DNA from: CAIKLP01 sp039798705
GTDB lineage: Bacteria; Bacteroidota; Bacteroidia; Sphingobacteriales; Sphingobacteriaceae
Length of the DNA stretch: 64,000 bases
Direction of reading: 5' to 3'
Assembly: GCA_039798705.1 (NCBI GenBank)
Contig: JBDKFN010000001.1
Location: 1 to 64,000, forward strand
Shown: in pieces, positions 19,201 to 26,284 of the stretch
How positions within the stretch are numbered: the stretch's first letter is position 1
Layout: each line of letters opens with the position of its first letter
Position numbers and translations under genes: made by a program
Notes under the pieces: model-generated
What the model saw: the letters and a program-made list of their open reading frames with translations, nothing else
Database searches by the model: none
What the model was told of the DNA's origin: nothing

Positions 19201-19632
19201 ACAAGAAATTATAAATACCAGGCACTTGCTACAAATTTAAGAGGCTTTAATCAAAATATTAGAAACGGAAATAATTTCTTAGTTGCGAATGCTGAATTAA
19301 GAATTCCTGTTTTTGCATACATTTTAAATAGACCCATCAAATCTGATTTTATCAAGAATTTTCAAGTGATGCCTTTTGCTGATATTGGAGCTGCTTGGTT
19401 AGGAAAAGATCCTTTTAGTAGAGAAAATAGAATCAATAAAATAGAAGTGCAAGGCTCACCAGTAAAAGTAACCTTAATAGAACCCAAATACCCTATTGTT
19501 GGTGGTTTTGGCTGGGGTATTCGATCTAGAGTTTTAGGTTATTTTATACGATATGATATGGCTTGGGGAGTACAAAATAATATGGTAAACAAAAACCCTG
19601 TAAGCTATATTTCTTTGAGCTTAGACTTTTAA
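16264..19632 (+). CDS. Large PD40/TolB-like protein with C-terminal D15-type beta-barrel
   Basis: A 1,122-residue secreted protein (signal peptide about 1-24). Residues 35-280 resemble a peptidase-MA-like (gluzincin) region, but the expected HExxH is INELL (152-156), so it looks inactive. The downstream WFIPGLKSYIAE still resembles the usual Trp-x-x-x-Gly-x-x-x-Tyr segment. Residues about 300-520 hold PD40/TolB-like beta-propeller blades (YSPDGKKMAYVF, YSADGRKWILSA). After a charged linker, residues about 760-1122 form a BamA/D15-like outer-membrane barrel with LRGFN and GGFGWGIR near the end. It is probably an outer-membrane protein with a large periplasmic part; its role is unknown. It ends 2 bp from the convergent gldD. 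Confidence 0.8.
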   Translation: MKLLIRLLFCFVLLGLSPGKRCYGQAQGTQTDFGKNRVQFKDFQWFYYHSPHFDTYYYKEGKELGAMVGRIAEQNLKEIENTLDYKLAGRIEILAYNKLTDLVQTNLGLVTDQQQNIGGTTPIVGNKLFIYFDGNTNLLYKQIRAGIAEVLINELLYGGNFQEKLSNSTLLTLPDWFIPGLKSYIAEPWNVELDNSLKDGILNGRYKKFNRLANSDAKTAGHSIWKYIVDNYGSSSISNIIYMTRVNRNAENGFIYIVGLDFKELGEAWLSFYKKQYEDLEKNSLKENLAKQILHKDKKRNTTLDYRSFKYSPDGKKMAYVFNKSGKLKVYVVDLQTKKTKKVFKTGIKSASFTAENEDVTLVWHPSSLLLAISYEHKSMPQIQVLNLADAKDNYLVKMYKYEKVLDLDYSADGRKWILSAVKNGQSDIYIFDINSRRDEQVTNDWYDDLNPRFVDRSNKFVFSSNRIADTLNNNIFKSYPIINNYDIFQYDLLNNKNSLKRIVKTPFDNEHNPIEFDKDKIAYLTDQSGIVNRNIISLDSAVAYRYDTTIFYYDTTIVVYKDSFNIYPNTNYDRNIIKQDISKKNRVITDIILTNNLKYGLVATKENADTSNWTTFAIKKRIQLGKLIAKLNTQKRTDSIALVDSINNSRIEDSLLAMNDSAAVNLPVSSDYFFQTEFPRNKTDKTYPVNIQTAAGNQVIYLAEKKKKKSVKEKSLDDYFSKSAPIPYLPSFSTSYVVSQVDNSLISNSYQQFTGVGPIYINSAINALIKIGTSDLLEDYRFIGGFRLSGNLNIPEYFLSYENLKKRIDKQFIFYKQGGDDYQDVAAIRTNSYEFKSILKYPFNEQSAIKGSLFYRRDERIILATDSFALNIPNYNNNNIGFRFEYVFDNTINKGLNLYNGSRYKFYIEEFLDVDQAKNKMINLGFDFRHYQKLSRQIIFAGRLAGSSSIANQKVMYYLGGVDSWFVPKFNDGIQIDKTRNYKYQALATNLRGFNQNIRNGNNFLVANAELRIPVFAYILNRPIKSDFIKNFQVMPFADIGAAWLGKDPFSRENRINKIEVQGSPVKVTLIEPKYPIVGGFGWGIRSRVLGYFIRYDMAWGVQNNMVNKNPVSYISLSLDF

Positions 19633-19634
19633 TC

Positions 19635-20213
19635 CTATTTCCATTCTAAAGATTCCAACATTACATCGATGTCTTTTTTTACAAATTGAATCAATGGTGC
19701 CAATGAATCTGCTTGAGGTTCGGTATAAAAATATAAGGCACCTCTTAAAAAATGTTTCGAACTATCTGTTACAAAAAATTGAATTGAAGATGCTGTATTT
19801 CCAGATATTTCATAATACAATCCATACACATGATGGTTAGGATTATTAATTCTACTTTCATCTATTCCATCCGCTTTTACAGTATGCTTAAAAGCTAACT
19901 TTCTTGAATTCTCCATTAATTCAATCAATAACTTTGGAGAAGTAACTGGGTAATAACTTAAATGTACTCTGCCATTAATGGTTGGAAATACTACGTTTTT
20001 CCAACACTGATTTGTATGTTCTGAACTATCATTCCAAACTGCTGCGTAAGTAGGTATTTTGAAGCTATAGTTGCATCCTGAGCTGTAATTTTCGTAACTC
20101 TTTTTAGGTAAATCAATGCGAAAAAAACCCCTAGGCTTAGGAGCATAATCACTACTACAAGCAGCTAAAAATAAAACTAAAACAAATAAAAATACTTTTT
20201 GAAATTTAAACAT
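19635..20213 (-). CDS. gldD: Gliding motility lipoprotein GldD
   Basis: A 192-residue lipoprotein with lipobox LAAC (Cys19) and the GldD signature start after it: YAPKPRGFFRIDLP. GldD is one of the lipoproteins needed for gliding in Flavobacterium johnsoniae, and gld genes are linked to T9SS function. Its ATG overlaps the gldE stop by one base (TAATG), a strong sign of translational coupling. The order mutY-ssb-gldE-gldD is widely conserved in Bacteroidota. Presence here does not prove gliding, since non-gliding members also keep gldD/E. Confidence 0.92.
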   Translation of the reverse strand: MFKFQKVFLFVLVLFLAACSSDYAPKPRGFFRIDLPKKSYENYSSGCNYSFKIPTYAAVWNDSSEHTNQCWKNVVFPTINGRVHLSYYPVTSPKLLIELMENSRKLAFKHTVKADGIDESRINNPNHHVYGLYYEISGNTASSIQFFVTDSSKHFLRGALYFYTEPQADSLAPLIQFVKKDIDVMLESLEWK

Positions 20214-21547
20214 TACAAAGATTTATTTAAGGTAATTTTAACTCTTTTAACTCTTCTTCTATCTGCAGACTCTATGGTAAAAGTAAAGTTTTCATAAATT
20301 ACTTTTTCGCTGATAAATAAAAACCTGCCTGCAATGGCTAGTACTAGGCCACCGATGGTATCTGCTTCAACCCTAACTTCATCAAAGGTGTCGTCTTCAA
20401 TTCCTAATACTTTACAAAAGTCATTGATGGGCGTTTTGCCATCAAAGACATAATTGTTTTCGTCTAATTTTGAATACCTCAATTCATCATCCGCTTCGTC
20501 ATATTCATCTGAAATATCACCTACAATCTCTTCAAGTATGTCTTCAAGCGTAACCAGGCCAGAGGTTCCGCCATATTCATCTACTACAATTGCAATATGT
20601 GTATGCTTTGCCCTAAACTCTTTCAATAGGTCATCTATCTTTTTATTTTCAGGCACAAAGAAACCTGGACGAATTAATTTTTTCCAATCAAAATTCTTTT
20701 CTTCTCGGTAAATTAAAATGTCTTTGATGAAAATGATTCCTTTTATGGTATCCAAGTTTTTTTCAAAAATTGGAATTCTAGAATATCGAGTGTCTTTAAT
20801 TTTTTGAAAAACTTCTTCAAAAGTCATTTCAAAATCAAGTGCAACCATGTCCATCCTGTTTCGCATAATTTGCTTAACAGAAATATTTCCAAAATTAGCT
20901 ATACCCTTTAAAATTACTTGTTCTTCTTCGCTTTCTTCGTTTATTAAATCAGAGTCCAACAACTGGTCAAAATCTTTATCTGAAAATTTAAATGGTGAAG
21001 GAATTGTTTTGTTGATCGCCTTTGTAAACAGCAAAACCAATAGAATTAAGGGTTTAAAGACCCATTGGGTAAATCGAATAGTGCTTGTTAACTTTTTTGC
21101 AATTAGCAAATAATGCTTATGTGCATAAACAACAGGTACAAACATTGCGGTTACTAAAAGATAAATAGCTGTTATAAATATTTTAAGAATTATTCCAGCT
21201 AACAAGTACTGAGGAAAAAATACTATTCTATCAAGCAATGAAATTGTAATCGCTAAAATACCAATGATTAAAATTGTTTGCGCAATTATAATGGCTGCTT
21301 TTAGTGTTGCTGGCTTATCTAATAAGTTAAGTAATTTTTTATCCTGTTCTTCTTCAGATTTTTTTAACTGAAAAATATTCGCTTCAGTTATTGATGCAAA
21401 TGCAGTATGTGCCGCATTCATTAAGCCTAATAAAAATGTTAGGATTAATATGGTGATGATGTAAAAAAATAATTGGCCGGGTTCCAAATAGGGAACCTGA
21501 CCAATTACACTTACTAAACTCGGATAAGGATCTGCTGTTGTTTCCAA
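20213..21547 (-). CDS. gldE: GldE, CorC/HlyC-family membrane protein
   Basis: A 444-residue protein. The N-terminal DUF21-like membrane domain has about four helices (30-55, 87-110, 115-140, 165-185). It is followed by a pair of CBS domains (about 215-335, with VDEYGGTSGLVTLEDI near the end of the second) and a C-terminal CorC_HlyC domain (about 350-435). The family includes magnesium/cobalt efflux proteins, but the neighbourhood (gldD coupled by TAATG, ssb and mutY upstream) identifies it as GldE, which partners with GldD. The old family label hemolysin should not be used. It starts 18 bp after ssb. Confidence 0.92.
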   Translation of the reverse strand: METTADPYPSLVSVIGQVPYLEPGQLFFYIITILILTFLLGLMNAAHTAFASITEANIFQLKKSEEEQDKKLLNLLDKPATLKAAIIIAQTILIIGILAITISLLDRIVFFPQYLLAGIILKIFITAIYLLVTAMFVPVVYAHKHYLLIAKKLTSTIRFTQWVFKPLILLVLLFTKAINKTIPSPFKFSDKDFDQLLDSDLINEESEEEQVILKGIANFGNISVKQIMRNRMDMVALDFEMTFEEVFQKIKDTRYSRIPIFEKNLDTIKGIIFIKDILIYREEKNFDWKKLIRPGFFVPENKKIDDLLKEFRAKHTHIAIVVDEYGGTSGLVTLEDILEEIVGDISDEYDEADDELRYSKLDENNYVFDGKTPINDFCKVLGIEDDTFDEVRVEADTIGGLVLAIAGRFLFISEKVIYENFTFTIESADRRRVKRVKITLNKSL

Positions 21548-21565
21548 AATATTATCTGTTCAACA

Positions 21566-21982
21566 TTAAAATGGCAATCCGTCACCTATTTCATCTTCTA
21601 CAGCGGGTGCGCTTGTAGCTTGGTTCATCGGATTTGAATTGCTTCCGTCTTCTTTTTTACCTAGCATGGTAAAGCTGTCTCCAACAATTTCTGTTGTATA
21701 ACGCTTAATACCTTCTTTGTCGTCCCAAGAACGGGTTCTTATTTTCCCCTCCACATAAATCTGCTTTCCTTTTTTCAAGTACTTTTCCGCTACCTCTGCC
21801 AATCCCCTCCACAATACAATGTTGTGCCACTCCGTCTGCTCAGATTTTTCTCCGGCTTTGTTAGTGTACGTTTCGGTTGTTGCCAGAGAAAACGAAGCTA
21901 CAGCTACACCATTTTCCAAATGTCTAACTTCTGGGTCCTTGCCCAAATGTCCAACTAAAATTACTTTGTTTACTCCTGACAT
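21566..21982 (-). CDS. ssb: Single-stranded DNA-binding protein
   Basis: A 138-residue SSB with an N-terminal OB fold (VNKVILVGHLGKDPEVR, WHNIVLWRGLAEVAEKYLKKG) and a disordered tail ending in the acidic-hydrophobic tip DGLPF, which binds partner proteins. It coats single-stranded DNA in replication and repair. The start at 21982 (MSGVNKV) is chosen because it matches the family. An in-frame ATG at 22039 would add 19 residues and overlap mutY. It lies 28 bp after mutY, so replication and repair genes share a transcript with gldE-gldD. Confidence 0.95.
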   Translation of the reverse strand: MSGVNKVILVGHLGKDPEVRHLENGVAVASFSLATTETYTNKAGEKSEQTEWHNIVLWRGLAEVAEKYLKKGKQIYVEGKIRTRSWDDKEGIKRYTTEIVGDSFTMLGKKEDGSNSNPMNQATSAPAVEDEIGDGLPF

Positions 21983-22010
21983 ATTATATAATTTAAATAC
22001 AAAAATAAAG

Positions 22011-23060
22011 TTAAGTATTTTTTTGAAAGTACTGTTCAATTAACCTAGGTAATGGAAAAATCTTTAATTCATCATCCTTAACGTATTGGTATAATGCTTG
22101 ATTTTGATGCCATTCAGGACCAATACTCAGTTTCCAAAATTTTGCAAATATTCTTTGATGTGTTAAAATGTGTTTTAAATTATCTGAAATGTGATGAATA
22201 GTTATTGCAGCATCTGCAAAAATATTTTTCCATGCATCACTTTGCATTATTTGTTCTTCGGTCATTTCTGAAGTAGATTCAATTAATGGCATTTCATATA
22301 AATGTTGCCAAATATCTTTTTCAATTCTTCTATTTAAATAAATACCACCATCATGTTCAATATGAAAATAATGAAAATAGCGCTCCTTAATTTTTAACTT
22401 ATTTAATTTAACCGGCAGCGTGTCGATGTTTTGAATTTCATATGCCAAACACATTGATTGAAATGGACAAGTTTCGCAAATGGGTTTGGGTTTACATTGC
22501 ATTGCCCCAAATTCCATAATTGCTTGGTTAAACAAATCAGGTTTTACTGGATCAATTATTTGATTGGCCAATAGGGTAAATTCTTTCTTCCCAGCACCCG
22601 TATTAATAGCTGTGCTTATATTAAATAACCTTGACAATAACCTAAACACATTTCCATCAACTACCGCTTTAGGCTCTTTAAAGGCAAAAGAAGCGATGGC
22701 TGCAGCAGTATATTCACCAATTCCCTTTAGTTTAATGATTTCTTCATAAGTATTCGGAAATTGTCCTTTATATATAGCTACAACTTCTTTTGCCGCAAAA
22801 TGTAAGTTTCTAGCCCTAGAATAATAGCCTAAACCTTGCCAAGAACGCAAAACTTCTTCTTCTGGAGCCTTCGCTAAATCAAAAACAGTGGGGTATTTCT
22901 CTATAAAATGAAGGTAATAAGGCATGCCTTGTTCTACCCTAGTTTGTTGAAGAATTATCTCAGAAAGCCATATTTTATAAGGGTCTTGGGTGTTTCTCCA
23001 AGGTAAATCACGCTTATTCTGTTGATACCATGAAATGAGTTTATGGGCTATTTCCTTCAT
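22011..23060 (-). CDS. mutY: A/G-specific adenine glycosylase MutY
   Basis: A 349-residue DNA glycosylase that removes adenine mispaired with 8-oxoguanine. Catalytic E34 (SEIILQQT) and D135 (VVDGNVFRLLSR), the helix-hairpin-helix LKGIGEYTAAAI (111-122), the Fe-S cysteines C189, C195, C198 and C204, and a C-terminal NUDIX-like 8-oxoG recognition domain (about 225-345) are all visible. The Fe-S spacing is Cys-x5-Cys-x2-Cys-x5-Cys, one residue shorter in the first loop than the usual Cys-x6. It is the first gene of the mutY-ssb-gldE-gldD group and divergent from hup. Confidence 0.95.
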   Translation of the reverse strand: MKEIAHKLISWYQQNKRDLPWRNTQDPYKIWLSEIILQQTRVEQGMPYYLHFIEKYPTVFDLAKAPEEEVLRSWQGLGYYSRARNLHFAAKEVVAIYKGQFPNTYEEIIKLKGIGEYTAAAIASFAFKEPKAVVDGNVFRLLSRLFNISTAINTGAGKKEFTLLANQIIDPVKPDLFNQAIMEFGAMQCKPKPICETCPFQSMCLAYEIQNIDTLPVKLNKLKIKERYFHYFHIEHDGGIYLNRRIEKDIWQHLYEMPLIESTSEMTEEQIMQSDAWKNIFADAAITIHHISDNLKHILTHQRIFAKFWKLSIGPEWHQNQALYQYVKDDELKIFPLPRLIEQYFQKNT

Positions 23061-23067
23061 TGTTGGT

Positions 23068-23075
23068 CAAAAATA
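23068..23075 (-). promoter_or_regulatory. -7 promoter element of the mutY-ssb-gldE-gldD operon
   Basis: The minus strand reads TATTTTTG, an exact TAnnTTTG match, ending 7 bp before the mutY ATG. The -33 region has TTAG at about the right distance. The transcript would then be almost leaderless. Confidence 0.35.
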
Positions 23076-23221
23076 CAATCTAAGCAAGCATTTGACTAAT
23101 TAAATAGCCAAGAATTGTCTTCTTTTTTTAACTGAAACATTATCAATCATTTAATTTTAGAGAAATCACAAAAAAAAGCGGTTTTTTCTGTTTTTTATTT
23201 CTGAATATCAATGAAAAGCGC

Positions 23222-23229
23222 TATAATTG
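23222..23229 (+). promoter_or_regulatory. Possible -7 promoter element of hup
   Basis: TATAATTG differs in one position from TAnnTTTG and lies about 47 bp before the hup ATG. The expected -33 position holds TTTCTG, a weak match. It is the best candidate in the 216-bp gap between mutY and hup, which otherwise shows only AT-rich sequence. Confidence 0.3.
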
Positions 23230-23276
23230 CAACCCTTTAAAAAACGTAAGTAAAATTCATTAAAAAATTATAAAAA

Positions 23277-23582
23277 ATGACAAAAGCTGAAATTATTGCT
23301 GAAATTGCAGCGAAAACAGGAATCGAAAAAGTTGATGTACAAGAAACGGTAGAATCATTTTTCAAAGTAATCAAAGGTTCTTTACAAGAAGGTGAAAATG
23401 TTTATGTAAGAGGTTTTGGTTCTTTCATCGTTAAGAAAAGAGCAAAGAAAACAGCTCGTAACATTTCAAAAAACACCGCTATTATCATCCCTGAGCACTT
23501 TGTGCCTAGTTTTAAACCAGCAAAAACTTTCGTAGAAAAAGTTAAAAACTCTACAAAAAGCAAAGCATCTTTAGCGAAATAA
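23277..23582 (+). CDS. hup: HU family DNA-binding protein
   Basis: A 101-residue nucleoid protein of the HU/IHF family. The N-terminal helices (MTKAEIIAEIAAKTGIEKVD), the beta-arm start VYVRGFGSFIVKKRAKKTARN and the SFKPAKTF segment after the arms are clear. It binds and bends DNA without strong sequence preference. It is a little longer than the usual 90 residues because of a Lys/Ser-rich tail. It lies 5 bp upstream of the TPR gene and probably shares its transcript through to rng. Confidence 0.95.
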   Translation: MTKAEIIAEIAAKTGIEKVDVQETVESFFKVIKGSLQEGENVYVRGFGSFIVKKRAKKTARNISKNTAIIIPEHFVPSFKPAKTFVEKVKNSTKSKASLAK

Positions 23583-23587
23583 TAAAT

Positions 23588-24427
23588 ATGCAATCCATTA
23601 AAAAATCACAGTGGTTAATTATACTGGCAATCCTTATCCTAACGGCTGCCTTATTAACACTCGATTTGAAACCTCCAGGGGCTGGAAATGGAATGAGAGC
23701 AGGAGCTGCTAATAAAAATACAGAAAACACAACCATTAACCTGGAAACAGAAATGGTAGCTGCTAAAAAGAGTTTAGCAGAAAATACAAACAATACAATT
23801 CTCCAACTAGAAAATGAACTAAACTCATTATCTGGAACAGAAAAAGAATTAAAAATAAAAGAGCTTGCAGAAGTTTATGCTAATAACAATCAATTTTCGG
23901 TTGCAGCATTTTACTACTTAAGCGGATCTGCTGACGATGCTAAAGAATACCTTTTAGCTGCAGAAGCTTTTCGAAAAGCATATAAGAACCCTACGGATTC
24001 GACAAAAGTGCCTGCACTGTTAGAAAAAGCAACCGCTTGTTTCCAGTCTGCACTAGATAAAGAACCGAAAAACTTAGATGCTAAATCTGGATTAGGTAGT
24101 TGCATCGTTGATGCGGGCCAAAGTCCAATGCAAGGAATTCAATTATTACTAGCAGTAGTAAAAGAAGATTCTTTGAATTTAAATGCGAATTTAAACTTAG
24201 GTTTGTTCTCCATGAAGTCGGGTCAATTTGACAAGGCGATTAAGCGTTTCGAAACAGTTGCAAAACTGAAACCAAGCGCAGAAATTTATGGTATGCTGGC
24301 CGATGCATATGAACAAACTGGTAATATTAAAGCGGCTGTTGCTGCTTTGAAAAAAGCAAAAGCTTACATTATCGATAAAGACATTTTAGTTAATATCGAT
24401 AACTACATAAAGAATTTAGAAAAATAA
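23588..24427 (+). CDS. Membrane-anchored TPR protein
   Basis: A 279-residue protein with one N-terminal transmembrane helix (about 8-27), a Glu/Asn-rich linker, and TPR-like helical repeats covering about 70-275. The clearest are near residues 95-125, 195-230 (LNANLNLGLFSMKSGQFDKAIKRF, given here in part) and 228-262. TPR arrays hold protein complexes together; no enzymatic motif is seen. In Bacteroidota such a gene is often found between hup and rng, so a role linked to RNA processing or the nucleoid is possible but unproven. It is followed after 25 bp by a 29-residue basic protein. Confidence 0.85.
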   Translation: MQSIKKSQWLIILAILILTAALLTLDLKPPGAGNGMRAGAANKNTENTTINLETEMVAAKKSLAENTNNTILQLENELNSLSGTEKELKIKELAEVYANNNQFSVAAFYYLSGSADDAKEYLLAAEAFRKAYKNPTDSTKVPALLEKATACFQSALDKEPKNLDAKSGLGSCIVDAGQSPMQGIQLLLAVVKEDSLNLNANLNLGLFSMKSGQFDKAIKRFETVAKLKPSAEIYGMLADAYEQTGNIKAAVAALKKAKAYIIDKDILVNIDNYIKNLEK

Positions 24428-24452
24428 TTGTTTCACTTTAACACTGGGAATT

Positions 24453-24542
24453 ATGCCAAGCGGTAAGAAAAGAAAAAGACATAAGATGGCTACTCATAAA
24501 CGCAAAAAGCGTTTAAGAAAAAACAGACACAAGAAGAAATAA
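24453..24542 (+). CDS. 29-residue basic protein, AURKAIP1/COX24 (mS38/bS22)-like
   Basis: A tiny ORF encodes MPSGKKRKRHKMATHKRKKR followed by LRKNRHKKK, 29 residues with 19 Lys, Arg or His. The pattern matches the short COX24_C/AURKAIP1 (DUF1713) domain proteins that are conserved in Bacteroidota. Their eukaryotic relative mS38 and the mycobacterial bS22 are small-subunit ribosomal proteins. I therefore infer a ribosomal protein; the direct evidence is only composition and the KxRxHKxxTHKRKKR pattern. It sits between the hup-TPR pair and rng, whose product processes rRNA, and a hairpin follows 36 bp downstream. It is below the size cutoff of most gene finders. Confidence 0.8.
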   Translation: MPSGKKRKRHKMATHKRKKRLRKNRHKKK

Positions 24543-24577
24543 TCTTCTTTACTGCACAGCTTAACCTTATAAAGACA

Positions 24578-24620
24578 CTTGCACGATATGCTAACAAGCT
24601 ATCGTGCAAGACTTGTTTTT
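24578..24620 (+). terminator. Hairpin terminator after the 29-residue basic protein gene
   Basis: CTTGCACGAT (24578-24587) and ATCGTGCAAG (24601-24610) form a perfect 10-bp stem with a 13-nt loop, followed by ACTTGTTTTTG. The T run is short, so termination may be partial and let some transcripts continue into rng. It could also be a processing or stability element. Confidence 0.65.
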
Positions 24621-24684
24621 GTAGGTTTTCTCTTGTTTTCTTTGCTGATTTCAAAACACCAGTGTGTGATTAAAGAAATTTACA

Positions 24685-26238
24685 TTGAATAAAGAATTAG
24701 TAATTAATGCTACTCCAGAAGGTGTAGTATTAGCATTGTTGCAGGACAAACAACTAATTGAACTTCATCAAGAAAAAACAAATAACAGTTTCTCTGTTGG
24801 TGATATTTATTTAGGGCGTATCAAAAAGATAATGCCTGGTTTGAATGCTGCATTTGTTGATGTAGGGTACGAAAAAGATGCGTTCTTACATTACCTCGAT
24901 TTAGGATCTCAAGTCCAAACGTTATTAAAATATACCAAACGCGTTCGTACAGCTCCTAAAAACGAAAAAATTAATATCTCCGACTTTCCATTAGAAAGTG
25001 ATATTAATAAGAGTGGAAAGATTACCGAAATTTTAGGTAAAAACCTGCTTATTCCTGTTCAAATAGCCAAAGAACCCATATCTTCAAAGGGTCCTAGACT
25101 GAGTGCGGAAATTTCGCTAGCGGGTCGTTACGTGGTATTGGTACCTTTTAGCGATGTCATTTCTGTTTCCAAAAAAATCAAAAGTGCAGGCGAAAGAAAT
25201 CGATTGAAAAAAATCATCGAAAGTGTAAAGCCTAAAAACTTTGGGGTAATTATTAGAACAGTTTCTGAAAACAAAGGTGTTGCCGAATTACATACCGATT
25301 TAAATGAATTGGTGGAAAGATGGAATACGGTGAGCGCTAAAATTGTTTCAACAGAACCTGCGAAAAGAATGCTTGGCGAAATTGACAAAACTTCGACGGT
25401 ATTAAGAGATATGTTAAATGCCTCTTTCAACAATGTTCACATCAATGATGCAACCATTTTTGAAGAAGTAAAAACTTATATCCATCAAATTGCACCTGAA
25501 CAAGACAAAATAGTTAAACATTACCGTGGTAAAGAACCTATGTTCGACCATTTCGGCATTGATAGACAAATCAAAAACTTGTTTGGCAAAACGGTTAACC
25601 TTCCAGGTGGCGCTTATTTAATCATTGAACACACAGAAGCACTGCATGTGATTGATGTGAATAGCGGTAACAGAAATACGGCTGAAGTTAACCAAGAAGA
25701 GAACGCTTTACAGGTTAACATGGAAGCGGCAAGAGAAATTGCACGCCAACTTCGTCTTCGTGATATGGGTGGAATTATTGTCATTGACTTTATCGATATG
25801 CATAAAGCAAGCAATAAAAAAATCTTGTTTGATCACTTGAAAGAATTGATGAACGAAGATCGTGCGAAGCATACCATTTTACCTCCAAGTAAATTTGGAT
25901 TAGTACAGGTTACGCGTCAACGTGTTCGTCCAGAAATGAATATTGTAACCGTAGAAAAATGTCCAAGTTGTGGCGGTAGCGGTGAAATTAGAGCAAGTAT
26001 TGTATTACTTGATGAAATAGAAAACAACCTTAACTTTATATTAAACGAACAAAATGAAAAATCCATTTCATTAACTGTTCATCCATTTATAGCAGCTTAT
26101 TTGAAACAAGGATTCATATCTCAACGTTTCAAATGGTTTTTAAAATATAAAAAATGGATCAAAGTAAAGGGTGTTAGCGCCCATCATTACTTAGAATTCC
26201 ACTTCTACAACAGCAAAGAAGAAGAGATCGTATTATAA
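24685..26238 (+). CDS. rng: Ribonuclease E/G family protein
   Basis: A 517-residue RNase G-type endoribonuclease for rRNA maturation and mRNA decay. The S1 domain lies at about 36-120 (VGDIYLGRIKKIMPGLNAAFVD, given here as the start of the fold). The catalytic metal Asp residues are D324 (VIDVNSG) and D368 (VIDFIDM), and the zinc-link is CPSCGG (C426, C429). It lacks the long C-terminal scaffold of RNase E. Translation starts at TTG 24685: the family N terminus MNKELVIN begins exactly there and no upstream ATG fits. It follows the mS38-like gene after a hairpin. Confidence 0.95.
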   Translation: MNKELVINATPEGVVLALLQDKQLIELHQEKTNNSFSVGDIYLGRIKKIMPGLNAAFVDVGYEKDAFLHYLDLGSQVQTLLKYTKRVRTAPKNEKINISDFPLESDINKSGKITEILGKNLLIPVQIAKEPISSKGPRLSAEISLAGRYVVLVPFSDVISVSKKIKSAGERNRLKKIIESVKPKNFGVIIRTVSENKGVAELHTDLNELVERWNTVSAKIVSTEPAKRMLGEIDKTSTVLRDMLNASFNNVHINDATIFEEVKTYIHQIAPEQDKIVKHYRGKEPMFDHFGIDRQIKNLFGKTVNLPGGAYLIIEHTEALHVIDVNSGNRNTAEVNQEENALQVNMEAAREIARQLRLRDMGGIIVIDFIDMHKASNKKILFDHLKELMNEDRAKHTILPPSKFGLVQVTRQRVRPEMNIVTVEKCPSCGGSGEIRASIVLLDEIENNLNFILNEQNEKSISLTVHPFIAAYLKQGFISQRFKWFLKYKKWIKVKGVSAHHYLEFHFYNSKEEEIVL

Positions 26239-26284
26239 TTTACAATCCATCAATAGGGTTTTTATTTTTTTTATATATTGTCAT

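Noticed and set aside
20213..21547. Annotation as hemolysin or magnesium/cobalt efflux protein
   Set aside because: The CBS/CorC architecture is shared, but coupling to gldD and the ssb-mutY context identify GldE.
23061..23276. A small RNA or tRNA in the mutY-hup gap
   Set aside because: No cloverleaf pattern, TTCRA loop or strong hairpin; the gap is explained by two divergent promoters.
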